Below, one piece after another: positions 25,849 through 33,217 of a stretch of 51,025 bases of DNA (position 1 is the stretch's first letter; each line of letters begins with the position of its first letter). The notes below the pieces were generated by a model, which worked only from the letters and a program-made list of their open reading frames with translations, made no database searches and was not told where the DNA came from. The stretch comes from DAISJM01 sp036821485. GTDB lineage: Bacteria > Verrucomicrobiota > Kiritimatiellia > CAIQIC01 > JAGNIJ01. Position numbers and translations under genes: made by a program. The DNA lies in assembly GCA_036821485.1 (NCBI GenBank), contig DAISJM010000025.1, positions 1-51,025 of the forward strand, in the 5' to 3' direction.

Positions 25849-25867
25849 GCTACTTCACGTGCTGCGT
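25849..25867. repeat. Extra copy of the thrC 3' end (19-bp direct repeat)
   Basis: GCTACTTCACGTGCTGCGT is identical to 25945-25963, which encodes the last residues and stop of thrC. Between the copies lie 77 bp with a GGTAGGGCGA repeat. A hairpin (GGGG/CCCC within GTAGC/GCTAC, 25826-25853) overlaps the first copy. Confidence 0.7.
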
Positions 25868-25888
25868 TGAAGAACGACTCCTGTTTTT

Positions 25889-25915
25889 GGTAGGGCGAGG
25901 CCTCCGGCCGAGCCG
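25889..25915. repeat. Copy of the GGTAGGGCGA intergenic repeat
   Basis: GGTAGGGCGAGGCCTCCGGC then CGAGCCG, with stem GGCC/GGCC. It is the third copy in the window, again in a gap between convergent genes. Confidence 0.6.
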
Positions 25916-25945
25916 ATTGGAAACCATTGTGGACTCTTTCAACAG

Positions 25946-27334
25946 CTACTTCACGTGCTGCGTGATGAAGTCCTTCACAATCTTCTCGTCCGCAGGCAAT
26001 ACCGTGCAGCGCGTCGGCGCGTCGGCCAAGTTGTCCAGAATCTCGTGATGCGGCACGGTCCCGGTTGAATCTTCAATCGCTTTGCTGAACTTCGCCGGAT
26101 GCGCGGTCGCCAGGCATAACGTTGGGATCTTCGAGTCCAGGTACTTCTCGGCAACCGATACGCCCACCGCCGTGTGCGGATCGAGCATGTACTTATACTC
26201 GCGATAGTACCGGCCTATCGTCTCCAGCGTTTCCGGAGTCGTCCCCACGCCCGCGACAAACAGATCGTCCACGCGCCCCTGCGCGTTCACCGGCACCGTC
26301 AGCTTCCCGCTCGCGGAGAACTGCTTCATCATGGCCGTCAGCTTCGCGCCGTCTTCGCCCAGCTTGTAGTAGAGGTATCGCTCAAAATTGCTCGCCACCT
26401 GGATATCCATGGACGGGCTCAGCGTCGGCACCACCTTGCCGAGGCTGTACTCGCCGGTATTGAAGAAACGCGCGAGGATGTCGTTCGCGTTCGTCGCCAG
26501 AATCAGCTTCTTGATCGGCAGCCCCATCCGCCACGCGTAGTAGCCCGCGAGGATGTCGCCGAAATTGCCCGTCGGCACCGCAAACTGAATCGCGGGCGCG
26601 CCGGTCGTTTGCATGACGTACAGGCCCGCGGAGAAGTAGTACACGATCTGAACCAGCACCCGCGCCCAGTTCACCGAATTCACCGCGCCGAGCGAAAAGC
26701 GGTTCTTGAAATCGAGATCGTTGAAGATCGATTTCATGATCTGCTGGCAGTCGTCGAACGTACCCTCGATCGCCAGGTTGAACACGTTCGAATCCAGCAC
26801 CGAGGTCATCTGCTTTTCCTGCAGCGGCGCAACGCGGCCGTGCGGGTGCATGATGAAAATGTTGATGTGATCGCGCCCGCGCACGCCGTGAATCGCGGCG
26901 CTACCCGTATCGCCGCTCGTCGCGCCGAGGATATTCATCTGCTTCCCGGTACGCGCGAGGACATATTCGAAGCAGTTGCTCAGGAACTGCATGGCGATAT
27001 CCTTGAACGCCAGCGTCGGCCCGTAAAATAATTCGACAACGTGCACAGGCCCGACGGGAATCGCCGGCGCGATTTCCGGATGCCGGAACGTCGCATAGCT
27101 GCGATCGATCAACTTACGCAGGTCGGCATCGGGGATATCCACGAACAGGCGCAGGAGTTCGAAGGTGATGTCCTGATAGGAAAGCTTGGCCCACGCCTCC
27201 AGCCGGTCCTTGACCTGGGGAATGCTCTCAGGAATCAGGAGTCCGCCATCGGGCGCCAGCCCTGTAATCACGGCATCCTGAAATCCCATAGGCGGAGTCT
27301 TACCGCGCGTGCTGATGTACTGCATGGTTTTCAT
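25946..27334 (-). CDS. thrC: Threonine synthase
   Basis: A 462-residue PLP enzyme that converts O-phosphohomoserine to threonine. It is of the long (yeast/E. coli-like, class I) type: N-terminal MQYISTRGKTPPMGFQDAVITGLAPDGGL, PLP lysine in TLAFKDIA (near residue 108), ILGATSGDTGSAAIHG phosphate-binding segment, FAVPTGNFGDILAGYYA, and C-terminal LATAHPAKFSKAIE. Two close starts (27334, 27325) are possible. It stands alone between the AOX-like gene and the island. Its 3' end is duplicated downstream at 25849. Confidence 0.96.
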   Translation of the reverse strand: MKTMQYISTRGKTPPMGFQDAVITGLAPDGGLLIPESIPQVKDRLEAWAKLSYQDITFELLRLFVDIPDADLRKLIDRSYATFRHPEIAPAIPVGPVHVVELFYGPTLAFKDIAMQFLSNCFEYVLARTGKQMNILGATSGDTGSAAIHGVRGRDHINIFIMHPHGRVAPLQEKQMTSVLDSNVFNLAIEGTFDDCQQIMKSIFNDLDFKNRFSLGAVNSVNWARVLVQIVYYFSAGLYVMQTTGAPAIQFAVPTGNFGDILAGYYAWRMGLPIKKLILATNANDILARFFNTGEYSLGKVVPTLSPSMDIQVASNFERYLYYKLGEDGAKLTAMMKQFSASGKLTVPVNAQGRVDDLFVAGVGTTPETLETIGRYYREYKYMLDPHTAVGVSVAEKYLDSKIPTLCLATAHPAKFSKAIEDSTGTVPHHEILDNLADAPTRCTVLPADEKIVKDFITQHVK

Positions 27335-27440
27335 CGCTCGCGCATTCTACGAAGCCCCACCCCGAAGCGCAAGCAGGAGGGGGAAGAACAGCGCAACACT
27401 GCGGCCTAATCCCCAGGGTAAATTGGAAAATGGTCCGCAG

Positions 27441-28310
27441 TTACGCTTGTGCCGGACGCTCGGGAATCTTGGGACAGATGTCTCTGACCAGAAACCTTAC
27501 GTGCTCGAGGTAGATGTCGAAGGAATCAACAGGGCCGCGCACCATATCCCTCACTTGATCAAAGCCTCGGCGGAATTCGTCAACAAAAGGGTCATCATCC
27601 CAGAGCGCGCGCAGGATCCACAGGGGCACTTCCTTTGCCTTGAAAACGGCCTCCACGTGAAACTGGCACCGATCGATGAATTTGTCATCCATATCAATAG
27701 TCAATGAACGGATGTCGTAGAAATCTCTGGCTCTGTTCTTGGTCTCCTGCCGGTAGGGGTAATCCGGATGCTGCTGGCAGATGGCCCTAAGCTTCTCCAA
27801 AACCAACATCTCTCGGGAATAGGCGTGTATCTTCACCCCCTGCAATGTCTTCGCCCGCTGCTTCCCGCAGAACTCATGTTCGCTCAGGTCAATGGCCACC
27901 TTTGAGGAGTTTGAGCCTTCGGGGATCAGCGCGTTTCTGCGCCTCGCTTCCAAACTCTTTCGTCGATACTTCCGATCAACCAGCTTGAATTCGCATGCCC
28001 AGCCACCCCACCAAATGGGGAATCCCTCCCGAAGCTTTTTCGGTCTCTTGACGAACGTGAAATCGAGAACGTCATAGCCCTTGGTTCTGAAGGCCTTCGA
28101 AAGACATCCTCGCATTTCCTTAAACACACGGGTCGCCTCGGCCTTGCTCAGCACCTCGCCCACCGAGAAGTCCGCATCGACCGACAGCCGGGATTCCAAC
28201 CCGTCAAACAGACGCATGGCACCCCCGCCCTTCAGGATGACAAGTTCTGATAGCCTACGGCTCGTGTAGATGGCCACGATCGCTTGGGTAATGACTTCCT
28301 CAATCTTCAT
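27441..28310 (-). CDS. AbiEii-type nucleotidyltransferase toxin
   Basis: A 289-residue nucleotidyltransferase of the AbiEii/AbiGii toxin family. The diagnostic first motif is LVILKGGGAMRLFDGLESRLSVDADFSV (about residues 22-49, GG...S-x-D-x-D), followed by a lysine-rich second region and the RARDFYDIRSL stretch near the C-terminus. In type IV toxin-antitoxin/abortive infection pairs such enzymes modify RNA (tRNA in related toxins) when not held in check by AbiEi. ATG 28310 overlaps the AbiEi stop by 11 bp; longer in-frame starts would sit deep inside that gene. It is the last gene of the minus-strand island, about 107 bp before thrC. Confidence 0.85.
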   Translation of the reverse strand: MKIEEVITQAIVAIYTSRRLSELVILKGGGAMRLFDGLESRLSVDADFSVGEVLSKAEATRVFKEMRGCLSKAFRTKGYDVLDFTFVKRPKKLREGFPIWWGGWACEFKLVDRKYRRKSLEARRRNALIPEGSNSSKVAIDLSEHEFCGKQRAKTLQGVKIHAYSREMLVLEKLRAICQQHPDYPYRQETKNRARDFYDIRSLTIDMDDKFIDRCQFHVEAVFKAKEVPLWILRALWDDDPFVDEFRRGFDQVRDMVRGPVDSFDIYLEHVRFLVRDICPKIPERPAQA

Positions 28311-29184
28311 CCACCAATCCCTTGGGGTAGAATACCATCCAGCGCTCATTGTAAGTCCACGACTCCTTGGCGCTGCGATCGACATAAAACCGATGACGCG
28401 GCGGGTAGCTCTTGCGCACTCGATCTGCCTGCTCTCTCATGCCCGCATGCTCCAAGAAGAAACCCATCGATTGCGCGTAGGGATACACAAACCGCAATTT
28501 GCTGTACACCTTCAGCATCTCCTCCACCCTGAAATGGCTTCGCGCAGCGCGAAAGTAAGCGGGCAGGCTCGTGAGGCCGCCGTTGTAGTGCGGAGCGACG
28601 ACAGCATCAATCAAGGCACGCTCCAGCCCTGCCACTCTCGATCCAACGGGACATGGCGAACTATTCCTCCGCACCTCCACAACTCCATGGCCAGAACCGC
28701 GCTCCCGATCCAGAATGACGAGGTCATGCCCCCCAAACGCTATCACATAGCTGGTATGCCGGGGCGGCTTGATGAAAGCACCTCGAATCCTCGACTCTGA
28801 CGGACGGTCAGTCTGCTTTCCACTATGCGCCTGAATGGTCTCGTGGCATATGTAAACCGCATTGGGGACTTGATTGGTCAGGCCGTGGTGATAGATCGCC
28901 GTCAAGTTGCAGTAGTAGCCGTCCGGGAATAGGGAAACAGCAAGTTCATAGGGGCTGAGCTCCTCCAAGGGACGAGCTGCGTACAATGAAATCGTCCTGC
29001 CATTCCGAGCCTCGATAATCTGCCCCTGAATCACCTCCTCATCCAACAGGGCGTTAATGAAGTCTGGGGCGGACCGATACCGTGTACCTCGCATGAGTTT
29101 CTCAGCAACCTCTTGCAGCACATGCATCCGGACGGGCTTCTGCAGGCGTTTAACAAGCCTTCTTCTCGTAGCAACATTGAACAT
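28300..29184 (-). CDS. AbiEi-type antitoxin/transcriptional regulator
   Basis: A 294-residue protein with an N-terminal winged-helix-like region and the C-terminal domain of AbiEi antitoxins. Visible segments include YRSAPDFINALLDEEVIQGQ, YYCNLTAIYHHGLTNQVPNAVYIC, and PVGSRVAGLERALIDAVVAPHYNGGL, the last typical of AbiEi proteins. It should repress its own operon and counteract the AbiEii toxin encoded immediately downstream. ATG 29184 has no Shine-Dalgarno but sits just downstream of a 32-bp palindrome overlapping the promoter, the expected autoregulatory operator. Confidence 0.82.
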   Translation of the reverse strand: MFNVATRRRLVKRLQKPVRMHVLQEVAEKLMRGTRYRSAPDFINALLDEEVIQGQIIEARNGRTISLYAARPLEELSPYELAVSLFPDGYYCNLTAIYHHGLTNQVPNAVYICHETIQAHSGKQTDRPSESRIRGAFIKPPRHTSYVIAFGGHDLVILDRERGSGHGVVEVRRNSSPCPVGSRVAGLERALIDAVVAPHYNGGLTSLPAYFRAARSHFRVEEMLKVYSKLRFVYPYAQSMGFFLEHAGMREQADRVRKSYPPRHRFYVDRSAKESWTYNERWMVFYPKGLVDED

Positions 29185-29193
29185 GGTGGCACC

Positions 29194-29225
29194 AGTGTTA
29201 TAACGTGTATACACGTTATAACACT
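29194..29225 (-). promoter_or_regulatory. 32-bp perfect palindrome, AbiEi operator candidate
   Basis: AGTGTTATAACGTGTA followed by its exact reverse complement. On the minus strand TTGCCA (29239-29244) and TATAAC (29215-29220) form a promoter with an 18-bp spacer, so the palindrome covers the -10 and start site, ending 9 bp before the AbiEi ATG. Confidence 0.8.
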
Positions 29226-29289
29226 AACACCCAGAGCATGGCAACAAGAAAAGACGGCTGAAACGATGAGCGTTGGAGAGAGCTATTCT

Positions 29290-29366
29290 GGGGTCATCCC
29301 TCAAAATAGTAAGCTAACAAACCGCTTGCCCCAACGCTATCTGGCTATCTTAAGGGCGCTGACCCC
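29290..29366. repeat. Repeat R2, copy a
   Basis: A 77-bp element with imperfect inverted ends (GGGGTCATCCCTCAAAATAG and CTATCTTAAGGGCGCTGACC) and a conserved non-palindromic centre CTAACAAACCGCTTG-CCCCAACG. On the minus strand it begins 21 bp after the stop of the 29388-29774 gene. Related copies: 29820-29882 and 32816-32851. Confidence 0.75.
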
Positions 29367-29387
29367 ATTCACCCGTGTATTGGCTCA

Positions 29388-29774
29388 CTACGGGCCTTTT
29401 GCCGCTGGATTGTCTGCATCCTGCCCACGAGCGCCCTTGGCATGCTGCTGGGACTTCTCCTTCCAGCCGACTGAGGCGCCATATCCGCTGGCAATCAGTG
29501 AGAGCAAATAGAGGTAGAGGTGTCCGGAGTGTCCGTGGTCCTGCACAAGAAACGTTGGAAGCCCAACGAGACCCATGACTACAGGCGCCATAACCGGGAT
29601 CAGTAGAACCCACTTGAATGCCGCGACTATGTTGGCGGACTTGCTTGCTTCTCTGGAAACGTCATTCGCGGTGAGTTGTCGCGTTGCGCCGTAGGAGATC
29701 CAGACGAGAAACGCTTTGATAATGTCGCCCAGCGCCATTGAGATGATCTGAGACGCTGTGTCAGTGATGTTCAT
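29388..29774 (-). CDS. Small membrane protein, unknown
   Basis: A protein of about 128 residues (MNITDTASQIISMA start preferred; an upstream in-frame ATG adds four residues). It has three hydrophobic segments (ALGDIIKAFLVWISYG, WVLLIPVMAPVVMGLVGL, LYLYLLSLIASGYGASVG) and a hydrophilic Lys/Ala-rich tail. I do not recognise the family. It is a single-gene unit of the island bracketed by two R2 repeats. Its third helix wording (LYLYLLSL) is loosely like that of the 33750-34130 membrane protein (LFLYLCLLA), but not enough to call them related. Confidence 0.6.
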   Translation of the reverse strand: MNITDTASQIISMALGDIIKAFLVWISYGATRQLTANDVSREASKSANIVAAFKWVLLIPVMAPVVMGLVGLPTFLVQDHGHSGHLYLYLLSLIASGYGASVGWKEKSQQHAKGARGQDADNPAAKGP

Positions 29775-29819
29775 GAGCAGCTCCAACGTCCTGAATCAGA
29801 CTTTTTTGGCTTTGGCTTT

Positions 29820-29882
29820 GGGGTCATCCCTTAAAATAGTTAACTAACCAAGTGCTCACATCAACGCTATCTTGCCTGACCT
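29820..29882. repeat. Repeat R2, copy b
   Basis: GGGGTCATCCCTTAAAATAG at one end and CTATCTTGCCTGACC at the other, centre CTAACCAAGTGCTCACATCAACG. On the minus strand it starts directly at the stop codon of the EEP phosphatase gene (29882-29884). Confidence 0.75.
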
Positions 29883-30907
29883 TATTCACCCTCCGCGGGC
29901 GACGTGTAAGCTGTGACCGGCAAGCTAGACACTTCACCTTCAGCAGGCCTCAGAGCAAAATCCACAATTAGCGGATAGTGATCTGATCCGACATTCTCAC
30001 CAACCCTCGTCGCGCCAATGTCGATCTCGTCGGAATGGAAACAATGGTCAATTTGAATCCAGAGCAGCGAACAGAAGGTTGGCCATGTCGGCATAATGGT
30101 CCGTCCCGTTGCCGCATCACTCAGTCCACTCGTGCTCACAAAACGGCGGTAGTAGTGCGACCAAGGAGTCACGTTGAGGTCTCCCAGGAGGAGCACGGGC
30201 CCGTCCATGGCAGCAACTCTCCGCGCAACAACCTCCAGTTGTTCGTTGCGATACGCCGAGTAGTTGGGACCGCCCGGAGGCAGCGGATGGGTGGCGACGA
30301 GGATTAGCCTTCTGCCCTCCAGCGTTGCCTCCGTAAGGATGGACGGCACCTCGGCTTCCCCCATGTACACAACTTGCGTGGAAACGCACGGGACTCGACT
30401 CAACAATCCTATACCAAAGTTGTCATCTCGCGTTTGAATCTTCCGGATCGCATATGATTCGAGGATCGGACCTAGTGCCTCAACCCACTTGTCACTGATT
30501 TCCTCAAGGACCACAATATCCGGATTCTCCCGTCTGATGGCTGCAATCACGCGACTGGGACTTCCTCGTTGTGTATTGACGTTAATAAGCATGGCACGAC
30601 AGGAGGCGCTTGAGACAGGTGTCGTTGTCGCCAAAGGGAGGAGAAACATCGCCACGGGCACAGCGTTAACGAAGGCAAGGGCCAGTGCTCCGAAGGCCCA
30701 TCGACTCTTCCTACCCAAGCCATAGCAGGCAGCCAGGACGGCGAAGAAGACGACATACTGCGCGCGAAAGTGAGAACCTAGATCCATCCACCATGCGTAT
30801 TGACCGAAGAATCCCGCGATCGTCCCGAGGACAGCAAGAAACCCTAGAGCTGTCAGCAAACCCCATAACCTTATCCGCAGGCTGAAGAATTCACTCATCT
30901 TTGCCAT
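29882..30907 (-). CDS. Membrane endonuclease/exonuclease/phosphatase (EEP) family protein
   Basis: A protein of about 341 residues. Three N-terminal membrane helices (LWGLLTALGFLAVLGTIAGFF, YVVFFAVLAACYGLG, ALALAFVNAVPVAMFLL) precede a C-terminal EEP domain. Catalytic landmarks are a strand ending in LINVNTQ, IVVLEEISD (metal-binding Glu), VATHPLPP, LLGDLNVTPWS, IQIDHCF and GSDHYPLIVDFAL (His/Asp pair). Such membrane-tethered domains hydrolyse phosphodiesters in nucleic acids or phospholipids; the substrate is unknown. The start is uncertain (ATG 30907 or 30898). The gene ends right at repeat R2-b and is preceded by repeat R1-A, so it forms a one-gene unit. Confidence 0.82.
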   Translation of the reverse strand: MAKMSEFFSLRIRLWGLLTALGFLAVLGTIAGFFGQYAWWMDLGSHFRAQYVVFFAVLAACYGLGRKSRWAFGALALAFVNAVPVAMFLLPLATTTPVSSASCRAMLINVNTQRGSPSRVIAAIRRENPDIVVLEEISDKWVEALGPILESYAIRKIQTRDDNFGIGLLSRVPCVSTQVVYMGEAEVPSILTEATLEGRRLILVATHPLPPGGPNYSAYRNEQLEVVARRVAAMDGPVLLLGDLNVTPWSHYYRRFVSTSGLSDAATGRTIMPTWPTFCSLLWIQIDHCFHSDEIDIGATRVGENVGSDHYPLIVDFALRPAEGEVSSLPVTAYTSPAEGE

Positions 30908-30945
30908 CGCTTTAACCGCAGAAGACACCGTGAAGCCGGACTTTG

Positions 30946-31036
30946 GACCGCCATTCAGGAATCAGTTCCACATTCAGACATCCCCCACCCCTATCCTGAA
31001 CCGGGCATAATCAGGCGTCAATCCGCAAGGGTTCCG
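30946..31036. repeat. Repeat R1, copy A
   Basis: A roughly 90-bp element sharing blocks GACCGCCATTCAGGA, CCCCACCCCTATCCTGAACC and AATCAGGCGTCAATCCGCAA with copies B and C. Short inverted segments (TTCAGGA/TCCTGAA) allow an imperfect hairpin. It lies between the GIY-YIG and EEP genes. Confidence 0.8.
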
Positions 31037-31100
31037 ATGGGCCGGGAACGCGTGTCAGCGCTTTCCGTGCAGGCTCAATGTCTCGGTTCGCCGCTTCTTG

Positions 31101-31562
31101 TCAGTGCGTATCGAAGTCATTGAATTTCGCTCCGGACGCGACCGCAACGTAGATTTCAAGAAGCGCCTGTTTCAAGGGGTCTGGCTCACCAACAAATCGA
31201 ACAGCCATCTTTCTGATCCGCTTCTTGGCGTCGTCGTAGGCCTGTTTGAAGGCGGGTTGGGTGAGAAGATGATTGCGTGACCCCTTCTTTTTGTACGTCG
31301 CCTTGGTGATCCCCGTCTTCTCGCGGGCCAAGTGCCAGGCAAAGGGACAGTCCTTCGCTGTGCTGACATGTCCTTTCAGCCGGGTCTTGATCTTCCTCTT
31401 TGTGCGACCCGCATACAGATGCTTGCCTCTCTCGGAGAACAGGTAGACGCCCCCAACGGGACAATCACTCGGTGCCGTGTCGACCGTGACCGGCGCCATG
31501 GAGAGAAGGGATTCGTATTTCTTCTGCAGCCCTGCGATCAGCGCCTTGAATCTCTTGTCCAT
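31101..31562 (-). CDS. GIY-YIG nuclease-domain protein
   Basis: A protein of about 153 residues with a GIY-YIG-like catalytic domain. GGVYLF (residues 37-42, GIY equivalent) and HLYAGRTKRKIKTRLKGH (48-65, YIG equivalent with the conserved Arg) are visible, and a C-terminal Glu in LLEIYVAVASG may complete the site. The N-terminus is a short helical region (KALIAGLQKKYESLL). Stand-alone GIY-YIG proteins cut DNA or bind structured DNA; this one resembles small UvrC-like uncharacterised proteins. ATG 31562 avoids overlap with the upstream gene. Confidence 0.72.
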   Translation of the reverse strand: MDKRFKALIAGLQKKYESLLSMAPVTVDTAPSDCPVGGVYLFSERGKHLYAGRTKRKIKTRLKGHVSTAKDCPFAWHLAREKTGITKATYKKKGSRNHLLTQPAFKQAYDDAKKRIRKMAVRFVGEPDPLKQALLEIYVAVASGAKFNDFDTH

Positions 31563-31581
31563 CTTTCTTCTTCGGCGAGTA

Positions 31582-32046
31582 TCACGCTTGAGGCCGAGGT
31601 GCTGGTGTTTCACCCGCAGCCTCCTGCCGCTTGGTGGCTGTGTTTTCTTCCAGCATATGGAAAATCTCCCGAATCTGCTTCATCCCCATGAAGAGCGAGT
31701 CGAGCGTGATCTTCTGACCGGTCCTGAGCCTGATAAAGGATCCCCACCAGAAACTCATTCGACTCGCGAGCAGGTCCACGTCCGCCAAGGGCGCCTCCAC
31801 GGATGTGAACCAGAGCCAACGTCTCACGGGCCCGCGGATCGCAGAGGGAGTTATCTCGACGCGGAGTCTGTCTATTCTCATCAGAAACGTCGCGAGGGTG
31901 GCTCCCACGGCATAGGCCGATGCCTTGAGCAGGAAATCGCGCGCGGTGATGGGGTGTGAGGACGCGATGTCCACCGCAACAGAACCCAGGAGCATGGCCG
32001 CCACAATAGCCAGCAGCCACCGCCATCGACACGGTTTGAAAATCAT
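31582..32046 (-). CDS. Membrane protein, unknown
   Basis: A protein of about 154 residues with two N-terminal hydrophobic helices (WLLAIVAAMLLGSVAVDIA, ASAYAVGATLATFLM), then a soluble, beta-rich section (LRVEITPSAIRG, FTSVEAPLADVDLLASRMSF, GQKITLDSLFMG) that resembles a PH-like or DUF304-type cytoplasmic domain, and a charged tail. The start is MIFKPCRWRW (32046); an upstream ATG at 32070 is also open. It follows the YoeB-like toxin gene in the same unit. No known family is certain. Confidence 0.6.
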   Translation of the reverse strand: MIFKPCRWRWLLAIVAAMLLGSVAVDIASSHPITARDFLLKASAYAVGATLATFLMRIDRLRVEITPSAIRGPVRRWLWFTSVEAPLADVDLLASRMSFWWGSFIRLRTGQKITLDSLFMGMKQIREIFHMLEENTATKRQEAAGETPAPRPQA

Positions 32047-32082
32047 TCTTCGTTTCCCCCTCTCAGCCAACCACTCGCCCCT

Positions 32083-32370
32083 TTATTCATAGTGCGTCCA
32101 CAAACGAATCACTTTGACGATCTTGAGATCCTCCAAAACCTGGTAGACGAGACGGTGCTGAATGTTGATGCGCCGGGAGTAGGCGCCCGACATTTCCCCC
32201 ACCAGCTTCTCGTAGGGCGGCGGGTTCTGAAAGGGATTGCGCCCAAGAATCTCCAAGAGCGCTTCTGCTTTGGGTCTCAGTCCGGCTGCGCCGAGTTTCC
32301 TGGCGTCCTTCTGCGCCTGCTTCGTGAAGACAAGCTGATACCGTTTCACCAGCGAAGTTCCCGGGAACAT
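32083..32370 (-). CDS. YoeB/Txe-family toxin
   Basis: A 95-residue RelE-superfamily toxin, predicted to cleave mRNA on the ribosome. Characteristic sequence: YQLVFTKQAQKDARKLG, ILGRNPFQNPPPYEKLVGEMSGAYSRRINIQHRLVYQV and the C-terminal VKVIRLWTHYE, matching the YoeB pattern with conserved Glu, Arg, His and C-terminal His-Tyr. Its start overlaps the antitoxin gene by 25 bp; later starts would avoid this. Confidence 0.9.
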   Translation of the reverse strand: MFPGTSLVKRYQLVFTKQAQKDARKLGAAGLRPKAEALLEILGRNPFQNPPPYEKLVGEMSGAYSRRINIQHRLVYQVLEDLKIVKVIRLWTHYE

Positions 32371-32588
32371 TTACGCACCGGGGTCTTCAGCCCCCGGATG
32401 ATGGATTCCTTCATCCCGGGGATCGACGAGAGGTAGAGGGTCTCCTGGATAGAACGCCAATCGTCTTCGGAGATCAGAACGCCGTTGTTACGCTTTCCAG
32501 TGATGTGAATGGGCTCATGCGATTTGGCAGTATCGTCGATCAATGTGTAAAGCCGGGAACGCGCTTTGGTTGCCGTTATCGTTGTCAT
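32346..32588 (-). CDS. YefM/Phd-family antitoxin
   Basis: An 80-residue antitoxin. The N-terminal DNA-binding half MTTITATKARSRLYTLID and HEPIHITGKRNNGVLISEDDW are the canonical Phd/YefM pattern; the C-terminal part should wrap the toxin. The GAGGTG ribosome-binding site lies 6 bp upstream. It precedes and overlaps its YoeB-type toxin gene, and a palindrome over the promoter (32601-32628) is the expected operator. Confidence 0.9.
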   Translation of the reverse strand: MTTITATKARSRLYTLIDDTAKSHEPIHITGKRNNGVLISEDDWRSIQETLYLSSIPGMKESIIRGLKTPVRKCSRELRW

Positions 32589-32600
32589 TTCTTCACCTCG

Positions 32601-32628
32601 GTTACGTACGTAATAACGTACGCATAAC
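32601..32628 (-). promoter_or_regulatory. Operator palindrome and promoter of the YefM/YoeB pair
   Basis: A 28-bp imperfect palindrome with arms built from ACGTACG repeats around a central ATAA. On the minus strand TTGACA (32638-32643) and TACGTT (32615-32620), spaced 17 bp, place the -10 inside the palindrome, 13 bp before the antitoxin ATG. Confidence 0.75.
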
Positions 32629-32675
32629 CCTCCCGCCTGTCAATTGTCTGAATCAGCGGACTTTGGGATGACCCC

Positions 32676-32818
32676 TTAACGGCATGTTGCCCAAATGAAG
32701 GGAGGCTTTGCTTAGCATGACCACGGCGGAAGCAACAAAACGCGCCGAAAGCTGTCATTCTGATGCCGCTCTTGCGGGAGAAGAATCTCGTCTTCGGATT
32801 TGGGCAACAGACCGTTAA
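32676..32818. mobile_element. Repeat R3, MITE-like element, copy 1
   Basis: Inverted ends TGTTGCCCAAAT (32685-32696) and ATTTGGGCAACA (32798-32809) enclose 101 bp without an ORF. Outside them TTAACGG and CCGTTAA extend the inversion. It appears to interrupt an R2 element: GGGATGACCCC lies at 32665 on one side and R2-c on the other. Copy 2 is at 37611-37740. Confidence 0.75.
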
Positions 32819-32851
32819 AATAGCAGGCTAACCAATTACTTGCCCCCACAA
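32816..32851. repeat. Repeat R2, copy c (partial)
   Basis: AAAATAG, then CTAACCAATTACTTGCCCC, matching the centre of R2-a. The stop codon of the 32836-33216 gene lies inside it (minus-strand CAAGTAA). Confidence 0.65.
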
Positions 32852-33216
32852 ATCCAATCCCGCCTCCAGAATGGCCGCCACTTCTTCTTTGGTGGCCGTT
32901 GAGACTGCTCCTGTCCGGCGGGGGCTTGCCAATTTGGCCAGAACAGCTTTCTTCCTTCCACGTCAACTTCCTCGTATTTAAGGGCTACCCAGCCATCACC
33001 CCGCCACGAGGTCGATGGTCGGTAAATGCCACCTCGATCTCTTGCAACGATGGCATTCGGCACCTCGACGACGACATAGTATTGTCCCGCCAGCACGGGG
33101 ATAGTGTTGAGGAAGTCTAATGCTTCCTGTTCACTCTCACCGCTGTAAACCTCATAGATGTCCCATCCGAGCACAGCGCCTTTGAGCAGCGCTCTTTCTG
33201 TTGGTCGTATCGGCAT
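32836..33216 (-). CDS. Hypothetical protein
   Basis: A 126-residue soluble protein that I do not recognise. The N-terminal half (WDIYEVYSGESEQEALDFLNTIPVLAGQYYVVVEVPNAIVARDRGGIYR) looks like a small alpha/beta domain; the C-terminal quarter is rich in Trp, Pro and Lys/Arg. It begins one base after the stop of the zinc-ribbon gene, so the two are an operon, and it ends within repeat R2-c. The pair forms one unit of the island. Confidence 0.65.
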   Translation of the reverse strand: MPIRPTERALLKGAVLGWDIYEVYSGESEQEALDFLNTIPVLAGQYYVVVEVPNAIVARDRGGIYRPSTSWRGDGWVALKYEEVDVEGRKLFWPNWQAPAGQEQSQRPPKKKWRPFWRRDWICGGK

Positions 33217-33217
33217 C

